Assembly: GCA_963921795.1 (NCBI GenBank)
Contig: OY997649.1
Location: forward strand, 60,159,777 to 60,223,776
DNA length: 64,000 bases
Origin: Nannobrachium achirus
Taxonomy: Eukaryota; Chordata; Actinopteri; Myctophiformes; Myctophidae
Direction: 5' to 3'
Within the stretch, counting starts at the first letter, position 1; every line of letters begins with the position of its first letter. The translations under genes and the position numbers were made by a program. Below are positions 10,230 to 22,462 of the stretch, in pieces. Below the pieces are notes generated by a model that was given only the letters and a program-made list of their open reading frames with translations, made no database searches and was not told the DNA's origin.

Positions 10230-11460
10230 CCGTTAGTGCTGCCTTAGACTCTGTTGGGCGTAGGTGTCGCGCAGCCAAAAAAACTGCTGATCTGCCCTTT
10301 TATCAGTTTGTAAAAAGTGCCCTCTCCAGACCATGAATGCAGTTTTTACTATGGTGAAAGAAATGCAAATGCCCCCTCTTTCCATGCCATACCTGAAGGT
10401 GGCATTCAAGAGAATTGCCTTGTCCAAACCCTCCTGAACTTGAATGCAGTATTGTCTCCAGTATTGACTTGATTGTGCTTAGTTCAGTGTAGGGGTGAGC
10501 AATATAATCGATATGGCAATACATTGCGATAGTTTATTTGCCAATACTGTATCGATACTTCAGGCCGTAGTATCCAGGGGTTAAAGCAAAAAAAATCCCA
10601 AGACGGAAATTTATTTTTGCCCCCCCCCCCCCCCCCCCCCCCTCCGCTTGAAAAGCGTCTTTTTACCGTTGATGCCATAACATAGTTTTCTGTTGCACAC
10701 CCAACAGAAACAGGGACCTGAATAGCTTTCCTGTGTAACGCTTCATCAAGCCAACCACAGCTAAAAATCCACCCATGTTAAAACAAGGTGGGGATGCTAT
10801 ACTGCAGTTAGTTAGTTGCATTAGTATAGAGTCTGGCCACCTCCATTTGTTTTTGACTGTGCTAAGCACGTCCGAAACGAGCCTTCATTCACAACTAAAC
10901 CAACTGCTCCATATTGTCGCTAACTGAACCACCACACGTGGGTAATGTTATGAGAGAAACACTGTTCACGTAGTGGACAAACCAATCATGATACGCTGCG
11001 TCTGTCCCAAATGAAACACTGCCCCGAATCTGTATGGATCACTTTTGTGAGTGACAAATAAATCCCCCCGAATCTCTGATTTGCAAACATAACAAGTGTT
11101 CCGTAACCCCAGGGCTCCACTGGCGGCGTCGCGTTGTTCTACGTCACTTTGACGTCCGACCGGCTCCACCGCAGCGCAGCGGCTGTGAGGTATTCATTCT
11201 ATGGCCAATATAGCCCATTTCCAAAACAACATGAAAAGTATTGTGATATGTATTGCATCGTGAGATTCTTGCCAATATCGACCCCTAGTTCAGTGTGGTA
11301 TCACAAACTGAAAATAGCCGACCTCCAAGCTCACAACGCGTCGCAGCTGTTGTGAGCTTGGAGGTCTGCAATTTTCGGTATTTCAACCAAAAGGCCCCTT
11401 TTAGAAATTTCAGCCCCTGCCTCTCTAACATTCTCTGAACGTCCCTGACGAACTCCAAAT
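10230..11460. repeat. Repeat R7 copy interrupted by a hAT element
   Basis: The left part (10230-10489) contains GTGCCCTCTCCAGACCATGAATGCAG text also found at 48296-48330. After the 10490-11287 insertion it resumes at 11296 and contains a hairpin (11310-11376), whose arms read GACCTCCAAGC/GCTTGGAGGTC, a paired variant of the usual GATCTACAAGC. Family identity is unknown. Confidence 0.6.
10490..11287. mobile_element. hAT element, 798 bp, perfect 8-bp TSD
   Basis: TAGGGGTGAGCAATATAATC to GCCAATATCGACCCCTA, flanked by GTTCAGTG on both sides (10482-10489 and 11288-11295). Contains a 22-base C run near 10621. Non-autonomous: the frames present are short and none resembles a transposase. Confidence 0.93.
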
Positions 11461-11760
11461 GGATTGATAGATACCTTTATTATCCCAAGGGGGAAAATCA
11501 GTTGCCTAACTCTAACCTGTTGCCCAGAGGCAGCACAGCAGTAGGCCTATAAGGTTATTTACAAAGTTACAGAGAAGTATGAAAAAGATAAAAGAAAAAC
11601 AAGAACAGAGTACAGTAAAGAGCAAGGTACATCAAGAAAGGGAACGAATAATTATGTATATCCTATACATAAAGTGTCCTTAAGCACGACTATCAATATA
11701 ATACAGTGTCCAAATCAAAAGTGACCATAACAGTCAATGCTAGTTAGTGCAACAAGTATC
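11460..11760 (-). mobile_element. LINE or SINE 3' tail fragment
   Basis: GATAGATACCTTTATTATCC followed by CAAGGGGGAAAATCAG resembles the 3' tail common to several fish retroelements (TTTATT...CCCAAGGG), here in reverse orientation. The rest is A-rich. Family not assigned. Confidence 0.5.
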
Positions 11761-11933
11761 TCACCACCATCATGTCAAACACAAGCAAAAATACTCAAAA
11801 ACTACTAACACAACCTAAAATCAAGCATGACAGTAGCACGACAAGGAAGTCTGGGGGAACAAGTTGCGGCTACATGGCCGTGGTTAGCATGGGTTTGTAC
11901 CAGAGAGGCAACAACAACAAACACAACTCAGAG

Positions 11934-12494
11934 CAGGGGTGTCACACCAAATTCTGGGCCCTGGGTACAAGGATTCACTGCGGGGCCCCTGTGCTTTAAC
12001 TATTGAAAAATAGCAGATATACAAGCTCACAGCGCGGCACCGAGTGCCGCGCTGCGAGCTTGTAGATCTGCTATTTTTGAAAAATCATGAAAATCTTTGA
12101 GTATTTCAAATCCTTCTGAGGTTTTTTTGAAAAACCTATGTTTCTATGTCAGTGGAGCTCAAACCTTTTCATGTGAAGGACCCCCAAAAATGGTATGTAT
12201 TTGGCCACGGAACCCCATCTCAAAATATTTAGTTCCAGGGACCCCCCCCAAAAGCAGAATTTGAGTTACAAATGTTCGCTTAAAAAATACAATATATTCA
12301 AAGATTTGCACACATTTTCAGGACTTTTCAAAAATAGCAGATCCACAAGCTCGCAGAGCGGTGCCGCGGTGCCGCGCTGTGAGCTTGTATATCTGCTATT
12401 TTTCAATAGCTAAAGTATAAAATAATTAAGGCCTCTCCACCACCTTGGGCCCTAGTAACTCAGTCCCACTTTCCTACCCCTTGTGACGCCCCTG
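11934..12494. mobile_element. Family A MITE, copy 3
   Basis: CAGGGGTGTC to GACGCCCCTG with CTCAGAG directly outside both ends. A full-structure copy: hairpins at 12006-12078 and 12330-12403 face each other across a middle segment with CAGTGGAGCTCAAACC. Useful as a reference for the family. Confidence 0.9.
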
Positions 12495-12588
12495 CTCAGA
12501 GACATCCAGTCAAGGCCTGGTTTTGCTCCATCAAGTGTGCAGTGCAGCGACTGGAGGAGGAGGAGTGTTGCTTCTCATTTGTTCTGAC

Positions 12589-12594
<6 letters not shown>

Positions 12595-12629
<35 letters not shown>
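12595..12629. repeat. (CT)n microsatellite
   Basis: Pure CT tract. Confidence 0.9.
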
Positions 12630-12631
<2 letters not shown>

Positions 12632-12718
12632 CTCTACCCCCACCACCCCCACCCCCCTGCGATGGGGCAGGATTCCAACTAAATTAGCCCTCTTTAATCG
12701 GCCCCCTCCAATCCCCAT

Positions 12719-13254
12719 CAAGGGTGTCACAAGTGGGGGGAAAAGTGGGACTGAGTTACTTGGGGCCCAAGGTGGAGGGAGGGGGCCTTAATTATTTTAT
12801 ACTTTAGCTATTGAAAAATAGCAGGATATATTTTTAAAAAGTCGTGAGAATGTGTGTGTGTGTGTGTGCAAATCTTTGAATATATGTATTTGTCAGGCGA
12901 ACATTTATAACTCAAATTTTGCTTCTGGGGGGGGGTCCCTGGAACTAAATATTTTGAGATGGGGGTCCGTGGCCAAATACATATCATTTTGGGGGTCCTT
13001 CACATGAAAAAGTTCGAGCACCACTGAAATAGAAACATAGGTTTTTCAAAAAAACCTTAGAAGGATTATAAATATTCAGACTTGAAAAGACATTTTCACG
13101 ATTTTAATAAAACAGCAGATCTACAAGCTCACAGCGCGGCACTCGGTGCCACGCTGTGAGCTTGTATATCTGCTATTTTTCAATAGTTAAAGCACAAAAT
13201 AATTGAAGTGAATCCTTGTGTACCCAGGGCCCAGCATTTGGTGCTACACCCCTG
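12719..13254. mobile_element. Family A MITE, copy 4 (opposite orientation)
   Basis: CAAGGGTGTC to ACACCCCTG. TCCCCAT occurs at the left flank and 2 bp beyond the right end. The left hairpin is collapsed by deletion (12815-12840); the right one (13110-13180) is intact. Confidence 0.8.
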
Positions 13255-13570
13255 TCTCCCCATTCTCAATCAGTGGTGCTCTGGTGGAGCATGGAGGATG
13301 GAGGGGGGGGCCGGGGAGGGAGGGAGGTGCCAAGTCCTTCCCCCATGTGCCACCCCTTATTAGAGCCTGGGCCTGGTGAAAGAGCACACAGAGAGAGGCA
13401 CACTTCCAGAGCCCCTAATGACTCCTTAATGTTCTCCTCCTCCCGCCCCGAGTGCTGACAAACACTGAGGAACCCTGACCCTGACGAAGGGGAACACCCA
13501 TGCTCGGCCCTCTCCTCCGTCCTCTCACAGGCTCATCCCTCAGCCCTACTCTCTGCCTCATTATACCCAG

Positions 13571-16500
13571 CAGGGGCGTCACAAGGGGGACTGAGTTATT
13601 AGGGCCCAAGGTGGAGGTAGGGGCCTGGAATTTTGTCATACTTTAGCTATTGGAAAAATAGCCGATATACAAGCTCACAGCGCGGCACCGATTGTTTAGT
13701 GATGAGTCGTCACTTTTCACAGTTTTGTGGGCGTTTTGTGGGGCCATTTATAGCCCAAGGAATGTTTTTTGGGCAAAACAAAGGCTTGCAATGGATTCAG
13801 AATCATGACAAACCACTAGTTAAACCCCTCACATCCTACTCAAAGCAGATTTATTTTTCCTCCTGTATAGACCGTGAGCCACTGGGGTTGGTCGGTACCA
13901 TCTGAGGGCAATAATTCTCATAGTGATTTTTGTCAAGGTATACATGTCTGGAGTTAGAAAATATGTGATAGCATTGCACCAGTGGTAGCTGTATAGGTGC
14001 TATCATGCAATTTATTTATATAACACTAGGCGAAAATTAGATGGGTCAATATATTAAAACATACTTCTTAACACTTCCAGAAAAATTACAGAAGGTTTTT
14101 CCAATTGGTTCTGGTACATCTAGGCATGCTGAAAAACATACTGAAAATCTGGGAGAATATATGTATATATGGCAAGATGGTGTCCAAGATTGCTGTCAGG
14201 AGCTAAAATGGCTATATAATACTAATACTAATACTTCTCAACCTATAAAGGTGCTTTTGGTATCTAACCCTAGGTTTTAGGCCTGAATCAGTGAAATTAC
14301 CTTCAAATAATTATTTATTGACAAATCCAAGATGGCGTTCATCACAAGGTTATGTTCCATTGTACTAAACTAGGTAAAAACAACAAATTAACATTTTTAT
14401 TGAAAATTACCAAAATTGTCACATAGAATCAGGTCAATCTTAGGTGCTTCAGGTCAAGCTCTATCTCATACCTTCTCATCCAAGCAGGCAGCAGATCATC
14501 TGACTGGTTGACATGGGAATGACATGTACAGTATTCACCTCACCATTGGCATGTAGTTATTTGTTATAATCTACAGTGTAGCAAGTATGCTGGAAACATG
14601 GTGACATTCAACAATGTAATTGTGCAAAACTGATGCAAGGATCAAATACATGTGGTTGCAGGCAACTTCAGTTATAGGTCCTGAATGAAAGTGATGAGGG
14701 CCTTTTGTAGCTTATCAGCAGGACTCTTGAAGTGGTTTCTGTCAACTGGGCCAAAGATATTTGAACAGATAGAGCAGTACCTGGACACCGCACATCATCT
14801 CCATCCTACTGGCTGACAGTGAGTAGACAACTTAATTTTCCATACACTTCACATCAACCATAGGTGACAAGGTGAGCTTCTCTCTCATGGAGCACTTGAT
14901 GAAGTACTACTTCCTTTCTGGCCATGTAGACTACAGTATGCTAGATATCTAACCCAGTACCTGCTGAAGATACATGTGCATTGTGCCCCATGATGGCATA
15001 GATAGAGGGTAAGCCAGACCTGGTCTGCCAGCACTATGATGGATTCTGCAACATTGTCTCTGATGAGTAGTTGGGGAGCAGAAGAGCAGAAGATCAGAAA
15101 AGTCTGCTGAGCTTGTGTGTGAATGGATACCTTCCCCAAAATGTGCAGAAACAGGGGAAGTTGAAGGACTAGTGTGTCTTGGTTGTAAAAGATTGGGGTG
15201 TATCACCCACTGAAAGATCACGCCCTCATCTCAACAATACCATCAATTGTACCCACTCTGTTGTGAATGCTGTGAATATTAATGTTCTTTACCCAAATGA
15301 GATGTCATCCTGAAGAGCCATAACAATTACAGTAGCAAAGGCTGATGAGCAAGTTGTACGGGTACAGTGTCAACGATGGATACTGCTGTCATCTCTGGAA
15401 TGGGTGTGATAGACATGCTCAGGGATGAAACTGTCCTGTTGGTGTATTGGGTGTATCAGGTGGACCTACAGTACAGTTTAAAGTACAGATGGAGCATTGG
15501 GATGGAACAGTCCTGTGCAACCTCATATTTGTATGCAAAGGCAATATGAGAGCATTAAAACATTTGCTGACAGGGAACGTTCCAGGCTACCCTGAGTGGG
15601 TAAGTGGGTGCCACAAGTTAACAACAGCCAGTTGCCCTGTTGCACCACGTGTTGAGGGCTCATATACAAGTGAAGTTGTGGAAAGTGGCAGACCGCCATG
15701 CTCCACCTGTCAGTGATGTCAACTTTGGATGGGAGATAACATTTTTGCTAATGATGACCTGGTGTGATGTGGTCCATTATAGTGGTCCAGTATCACTTTA
15801 GGGCACAGAGAAATAAGTGCATCACTGTTGTTGTTGTTGTTGAGCTACTGTAATTTCTCTGGTGAAGATGGTGGCAGATGCGATGTTCAAGATACAGCTG
15901 AGGAGTGATGTCGATATGGAGGATATACTTTTGAGGATGAGGTAGACCAGGGTAAGAGAATTGTGTGTGTGTCAATCAGGAGGTGAAGGTCCAGGAGGAT
16001 GTGGGTGGACTTTCTAATCTCCATTATGAGTTGGAATATATGCAGATATTGGCCCAGTCATTTTCTGATTTCTCATAATCGCTGCATATGGGCCGAAGTC
16101 CAGACTGATAACGTGTGAGTGAATCCATGTTATCAATCTGGCTAATGTCAGGCTAGGTCCCCATATGAATACAAATCAACAACAAAAACATCATAGGAAA
16201 AAAGATTTCTAGGTTGAACAGATAGAGGCGTAAAATGGATTAAATGTTGATATTCATGTATGTAATGGTAAACAGTATGTTATCGTATGCATTAGCTACA
16301 CACCTACACTATATTTAGTTTATTGAATTTCATCAAACATTTCCATGGATGGTTTTAAATCTTTGTGAAACTTTTGTGTTAAATCTTTCTAAAAAATGCA
16401 AAGTAACTCACATGTACTAGTAGTCACTATGGTACACTGCTGTAACATTTCTGGAGATGCAAACTACTTTTTAGAAAAATATATAGTCTAAGCTTTATCT

Positions 16501-17481
16501 CAACCATTTTTGAAAGAGAGAGAATCAATATTAAGAGAGAACCATCCGTTTGAAGTTGAATTCTTCATTCGGATTTTGAAAACTGTGTTTTGGCACATGG
16601 TTATAAATGGAGTGATAACACACAGAAAGCTACCACAGATGCAAGGCTATCACATATTTCCTAGTACTAGGGATGTATACCTTCCCAAAAATCACTATGA
16701 GAATCATTGCAACCAGAAGGTACAGATGACCCCAAATTTGGGGCCCTCGCTCACAGAATATTATGTCATAATTATATAGTCACTATGTTGTCACTGCCTG
16801 TAATAAGAACAATTCTAGATATGCTAATTTTAACAACGTTACTGAACTATATATAGTCTGAGCTTTATCAAAACCATTTTTCAAAGAGATAGGATCAATA
16901 ATAAGAGAGAACCATCAGTTTGAAGTACAATGTTCCATTCGGATTTTGTTTTTGTTTTTTAGCATGTTGTTATAAAAGGAGTGATAACACACAGACAGCT
17001 ACCACCACTGCAATGCTATCACATGTTTCTAAGTACTAGGGATATATACCTTCCCAAAAATCACTATGAGAATTATTGCCCTCAGATGGTACCGATGACC
17101 CCATATCTGGGGTCCTGGCCCACGGTCTAGTAGTAAAGTGTATAGAAAGTCAATGGGAGCCCAACTTGAGTTGGCCGCTGTAGCGACCCCGAAGGTCACC
17201 GACTTGGGTGCCGTGGCTAAATCATTAGAGCATGCTCTGGGCTAAATCTGTGCCAAATTTTGCGCTTTTAGACTGATTAGCACAAAATTACCATTCTATC
17301 TCCCTAAGGCCTCCGACAATTAGAAGGATTTTAAATATCCAAAGACTCGCACAAAATAATGTTCAAGGTTTTTCAAAAATAGCAGATCTACAACTACAAG
17401 CTCACAGTGTGAGCTTGTATATCTGCTATTTTTCAATAGTTAAAGTACACCCAGGGCCCAGAATTTGGTGCGACACCCCTG
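13571..17481. mobile_element. Family A MITE, copy 5, split by a 3.6-kb insertion
   Basis: The left end CAGGGGCGTC lies at 13571 and the matching right end ACACCCCTG at 17473-17481. The flanks ATACCCAG and ATGACCAG match at six of eight positions, as for one old target duplication. A sequence stops in mid-hairpin near 13692 and resumes near 17321 with AGAAGGATTTTAAATAT. A hairpin is at 17375-17433. Confidence 0.7.
13693..17320. mobile_element. 3.6-kb AT-rich insertion with inverted subterminal repeats
   Basis: No microsatellites and no long open frame, unlike its surroundings. Text at about 13880-13990 (GGTACCATCTGAGGGCAATA) is the reverse complement of 16960-17095, and that right-hand text is duplicated in tandem with a period of about 385 bp (16470-16780 and 16855-17130). 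The left edge begins with the family T core TTTAGTGATGAGTC. Probably a decayed DNA transposon; no transposase was recognised. Confidence 0.5.
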
Positions 17482-18073
17482 ATGACCAGCTAGCGTCCAG
17501 TCAGGCACCCTAGATAAATAAACACCCAATGATGAAATGGCCCGTGTCACCTTTGGAGACAAGTGGGATGGGGGTATGGGGGGGGGGGGGGGATGGGGAT
17601 ATGGGGGATCCGATTTGCACAACCTTGCGCAAATTCCTTTGGGCAGATGGAGCGAGGTGGAGAAAGCGTAGATAAACAAAGCGAGGAGAGGAGAGTCAGG
17701 GTAAGAAGTGAGTGATGGTGATGAGATAGGTAGAAAAGAATCACATGCCGAGCCCGTGGAATATAAATCAAATGCTCTCTAACCATTTCCCTTTTTCGTT
17801 TCTTTTTTTTTACAATGCTCTTTTTTTCCCCCTTCCTGCTGCTTTGTGTGATTTCCATTTCGTTTCGGGGGTCGGGGGGGGGGGGGGCAGCCGTAAGAAT
17901 CTCTCTTTTTAAACATCACACGACGCATAATTACAGACTGCAACGCTGCCAGCGTACTTACTGTCTGTGCCTCAGTTTCTCCTAAATACTCGCACCCCAA
18001 ATTAGGGGTTTTACCTCTTTCTAGTTAAACCTAGCATTTAGGAGACTGGACGTCACAGGCAAACTGTCAGGGA

Positions 18074-18077
<4 letters not shown>
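17482..18077. other. Intronic stretch with G runs
   Basis: G runs at 17578-17592 and near 17873-17887. Nothing else recognised. Confidence 0.6.

Positions 18078-18132
<55 letters not shown>
18078..18132. repeat. (GA)n microsatellite
   Basis: Pure GA tract. Confidence 0.95.
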
Positions 18133-18135
<3 letters not shown>

Positions 18136-18144
18136 AGCGAGATT

Positions 18145-18557
18145 CAGGGGCGTCACAAGGGGGGGAGAAGTGGGGATGAGTTACTAGGGCCCAAGGTGCC
18201 GCGCTGCAAGCTTGTACATCTGCTATTGAAAAGTTGTGAAAATGTGTGAAAATCTTTGAATATATGTATATTTTAAGCGAACATTTGTAACTCGAATTTT
18301 GCTTCTGGGGGGGGGGGGGGGGGGGATCCCTGGAACTAAATATTTTGAGATGGGGTTCCGTGGCCAAATGCATATCATTTTGGGGGTCCTTCACATGAAA
18401 AGGTTTGCGCACCACTGATATAGAAACATAGGTTTTTCAAGGAATGGCACACATTTTCACGATTTTTCAAAAAATAGCAGATCTACAGATAGTTAAAGCA
18501 CAAAATAACGCAGTGAATCCTTGTGCCCAGGGCCCAGAATCTGGTGCGACACCCCTG
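18145..18557. mobile_element. Family A MITE, copy 6 (opposite orientation)
   Basis: CAGGGGCGTC to ACACCCCTG, with CGAGAT near both ends. Both hairpins are reduced to single arms (about 18196-18225 and 18473-18490), so this is a decayed copy. G run at 18309-18326. Confidence 0.8.
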
Positions 18558-19048
18558 CGAGATCACTTGGAGAAGGAGGACCTAGTTGTACAGATTTATT
18601 TGGGAGTGACAGGAGAGGCCTTTGTTAAAGGCCTCTTCTGGCATGGAGGCTTGAATTGGGCCAGGTGGAAGAGGAGAGGGGGGAGGGGGGGAAAAAACTG
18701 GGACCCAAAAAACTAAATTTGGCGAAGGGGCCCTGCTGGATAAAGCAGGGAGTGTGTTTATGTTCTATCTGCAGTATATCTGACAGCTGAAAATCTGCTA
18801 AGGATATTTCCAAAAGGCTGCGAAGTTTAAAGACAAACAGCGAGTCCACGCTATAAGCCCATGACCTCACCACTTTGGACCGCGGCTCCCAGTTAAGAGT
18901 CGCGCTTGACAGAGTGCTCACTCCGCGAGCCTTTTCCCCAGCTTGCGCCGCTCAGATAAACTACGTTCTTCCTCCTTTTTTCCCCTTTTCTTTTTTTTGG
19001 GTTTTGTTTTGTTTTTGAAATCCAACCATGGCTGTGTGTCCTGGTCAG
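18558..19048. other. Intronic stretch, nothing recognised
   Basis: Purine-rich near 18650-18700. The last 36 bp (19013-19048) are repeated with changes just beyond the following S element. Confidence 0.55.
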
Positions 19049-19082
19049 CAGTGGTGGAAAAGTACTCACATTCTTTACTTAA

Positions 19083-19620
19083 AGGGGGCCTGTCGCCTAT
19101 AGGGTTACTGTCACTTTAAGACTCATCTTAAAAAACAAGTTAAAGGAGCTATAGTCAACTTTTTCATTGTAGGGCCGACACTTTGTTTACATCCTAGTCT
19201 ATAGACTATGTAAACAAAGTGTCGGTCTGACAATGGCCAAAATGATTAATTTATCATTATTTTACGCTTTTTGTGGTAATTTTTGAATAGAAAAACATAT
19301 ATGAAGCTTGTTTTTTTTATAAAATATTTTCTAAACACTATTTTTATTTTAGCATCCGTTTTTCAAGAAAAAGTTGACTATAGCTCCTTTAATATTTTTA
19401 TGATGTCATTGTGGGGATGCGCAATTATAAGCCAATCAAATTAATTGTTTGTATAGCCTGACTGTATGACTACTTACTGTACTGTACTGGTCAGCTGTTG
19501 TTGGGGGGCGAGGGGCAAATTACACTGTGACATGAGCTTCAGACTGTTTCAGACTGTTTTCAGAGAAGCTCATGTCACAGTGTAATCTGCCCCTCAACCC
19601 CTTTAGGTGACAGTACCCCT
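19083..19620. mobile_element. TTAA-type MITE nested in S
   Basis: TTAA at 19079-19082 and 19621-19624. Inner text AGGGGGCCTGTCGCC and GGTGACAGTACCCCT. An internal inverted pair (TTACACTGTGACATGAGCTT and its complement) lies at about 19519-19592. A relative at 32628 lacks the next nested insert. Confidence 0.85.
19144..19388. mobile_element. TTAA-type MITE nested two levels deep
   Basis: AGGAGCTATAGTCAACTTTT with its perfect complement at the other end. TTAA on both sides (19140-19143 and 19389-19392). The related copy at about 32683 has a single TTAA at this place, a true empty site. A central stem contains CACTTTGTTTACAT and its complement. Confidence 0.95.
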
Positions 19621-20417
19621 TTAAGTAATATACTTAAGTACAACTTTTAGATATATGTACTTTACTTGAGTATTTTCAATTTCCAACACTTTTACTTCTA
19701 CTCCATTACATCTCGGATCCAAATATTGTACTTTTACTCCACTACATGTATTGGAAAACTTTAGTTATTAGTTACTTTGCATATATAAATGATTATATTC
19801 ACAACACAGCAGACGCTCTTATCCTAAAAACACGCCAACATAAAAGTTAATATATAGTCTTTGAGTGTGGCTGGTTGTAAAACATACATTAATGCACTTT
19901 AGCCCAATTTTATACCTAGGCTATTTGAAAATAGCCAATCTACAAGCTCACACCGCGTTGCATATTGTACTTTTACTTTTGGTACTTTAAGTACTTTTTG
20001 ATGCCAACACTTTCATACCTTTCATTTTGAATTCCAGACTTTTACTTGTAACAGGGTACATCTACATTACAGTATTGATACTTACATAAAGAATGTGAGT
20101 ACTTTTTTCCACCACTGTTTGAAAGCCAACCATGGCTAAGTGTGTATCCTGGTCAGAGTCACTGATGTGTGATCAGTCTCCCAGAGGTAGGACCCTCCCT
20201 GGCCCGCTACAGAACAGATAGCGATATGAGGGCCAGTTTGTCAGAGAGGTACAGGCTCTGCCTGCTGAGCGGTGCCTCTACAGAGCACAGGGGTCTTTGC
20301 CAAGGCATTAGTAGATGAAAGAGAGGGGGCCGCGCGCTGCGCTTTTACTGATAAAAAACAGGATCCAATTACTGTACTGGCTCTTGATTTACCGAGAACG
20401 CCCCCACCGAGATCTCT

Positions 20418-20418
20418 G

Positions 20419-20513
<95 letters not shown>
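20418..20513. repeat. (CT)n microsatellite
   Basis: Long CT tract with three TTTCTC interruptions near 20475-20492, followed by CAGA repeats at 20529-20552. Confidence 0.95.
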
Positions 20514-20514
<1 letters not shown>

Positions 20515-20602
20515 GCCCCTTCATCACACAGACAGACAGACAGACAGACAGACCTCTCTGAGCCGACCGGGGGACAAGATGTGTGTGTGTACAGTATGTG
20601 TG

Positions 20603-20710
<108 letters not shown>

Positions 20711-20733
20711 CGTGTGCGGGTTAGGGAGGAGGG

Positions 20734-21206
20734 CAGTGGTGGAAAAGATGTTTTACTTAAGTAAAAGTATCAATACTGCAATATAGAAATACTCTGTTAC
20801 AAGTAAAAAAGTCTGTAATTCAACATTTACTTGAGTAAAAGTACGAAAGTATTGGCATCAAATTACACTTAAAGTACCAAAAGTAAAAGTACAAAATGTT
20901 AGAAAATAGCAGATCTACAAGCTCACAACGCATTGTGAGCTTGTAGATTGGCTATTTTCAAACAGCCTTGATACAAAACATGGCTGAAGTGGTTAATGTA
21001 TGTTTTCAAATATTATAACTTATACATGAAAAGTAACTAGTAACTAAAGCTTTCAAATAAATGTAGTGGAGTAAAAGTACAATATTCCGATCCGAGATGT
21101 AGTGGAGTAGAAGTAAAAGTATTGGAAATTGGAAATACTCAAATACCTACAAATTGTACTTAAGTACATTACTTGAGTAAACATACTTAATGACTTTACA
21201 ACACTG
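20734..21206. mobile_element. Family S hAT-like MITE with perfect 8-bp TSD
   Basis: CAGTGGTGGAAAAG to TGACTTTACAACACTG, flanked by GAGGAGGG on both sides (20726-20733 and 21207-21214). At 473 bp this is a good uninterrupted S reference copy, with its hairpin at 20902-20960. Confidence 0.95.
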
Positions 21207-21568
21207 GAGGAGGGTGTGTAGTGGGGGTTTAAACCACTTAAGCCTACACTCATAACTTCGGAAAAAAATAAGAGATAGAAGAAGTTCACAACGGGCTGCA
21301 TGGCTGCAACGTTTTCAAATCTGCTACGTCGTTTGACAGGTCGTGAGAACGCCGGCTTCAGCAGGCTTTATCATCTGACGCGAGAGAGAGGAGCTTACGA
21401 GCCCGTCGTTGATAAGAGCGGGGAAATAATTACGAGTCCACAAAGCTCAGAGCGAGAGTGGACGGACAGTCCTAACAGAGAAGATGACAGAGAATAATGA
21501 AAAACACAGTAGAGCTGCCCTGATCCTCCCCGCGGACAAACACCAGTCATTATTACCAGTACAGTAAC
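21207..21568. other. Intronic stretch, nothing recognised
   Basis: A 65-codon frame at 21300-21497 has no recognisable similarity, and I saw no splice context for it. Confidence 0.55.
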
Positions 21569-22138
21569 CAGGGGTGACGCACCAAAATTCTGGGCCCTGG
21601 GTACAAGGATTCACTGTGGGGCCCCCCTGTGCTTTAACTATTGAAAAATAGCAGATATACAAGCTCACAGAGCGACACCGAGTGCCGCGCCGCAAGCTTG
21701 TGGATCTGCTATTTTTGAGAAATCGTGAAAATCGTTGAATATTTCAAATCTTTCTAAGGTTTTTTTTGGAAAAACCTATGTTTCTATGTCAGTGGTGCTC
21801 AAACATTTCCATGTGGAGGATCCCCCAAATGATATGTATTTGGCCACGGACCCCCATCTCAAAATATTTCGTTCCAGGGACCCCCCAGAAGCAAAATTTG
21901 AGTTACAAATGTTCGCTTAAAAAAAGATATATATTCAAAGATTTGCACAAGATTTTCACAACTTTTCAAAAATAGCAGATCTACATTCTACAAGCTCGCA
22001 GCGCGGCACTCAGTGCAGCACAGTGAGCTTGTATATCTGCTATTTTTCAATAGCTAAAATATAAAATTGTTAAGGCCCCTCCACTTTGGGCCCTGGTAAC
22101 TCAGTCCCACTCCCCCCCGCCCCTTTGTGACACCCCTG
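21569..22138. mobile_element. Family A MITE, copy 7
   Basis: CAGGGGTGACGC to GACACCCCTG. Hairpins at 21644-21715 and 21968-22048; the second carries a small CTACATTCTACAAG duplication in its left arm only. Confidence 0.85.
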
Positions 22139-22462
22139 CCAGTACCATTCAAAGGAAGTTCCCCCATCCTTTCCAACCACGCAGTCCCTGAAACCCCGCG
22201 GTCCAACGGAATCAAAACAACGTCTCCGCGGTCGGTGCCCTGGGGGACACGCGGCTGCTCTTCATAGTGTACCATCTGTGTCTTCTCACCCCTTATGTTT
22301 CTGCTGCACAGGGTAGAGGTCAGTCCGCTCAGAAATATTACCATAACACAGTATATACAGCTGCTTCATGTACCGTTAATTAACATACTGCACTGCTGCT
22401 TTTAATCAACCGGGGATCTGAGAGAGCACAGTGCCCTGCGACCCCCACCCCCACCCCCACCC

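Larger units (their letters stand above)
19049..20117. mobile_element. Family S element with two nested TTAA elements
   Basis: Ends CAGTGGTGGAAAAGTACTC and TTTTTTCCACCACTG. The body from 19625 is in reverse orientation and keeps only one hairpin arm (19926-19960). In place of a short target duplication, about 35 bp of flank (CCAACCATGGCT...CTGGTCAG) appears on both sides with several differences. Confidence 0.8.
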
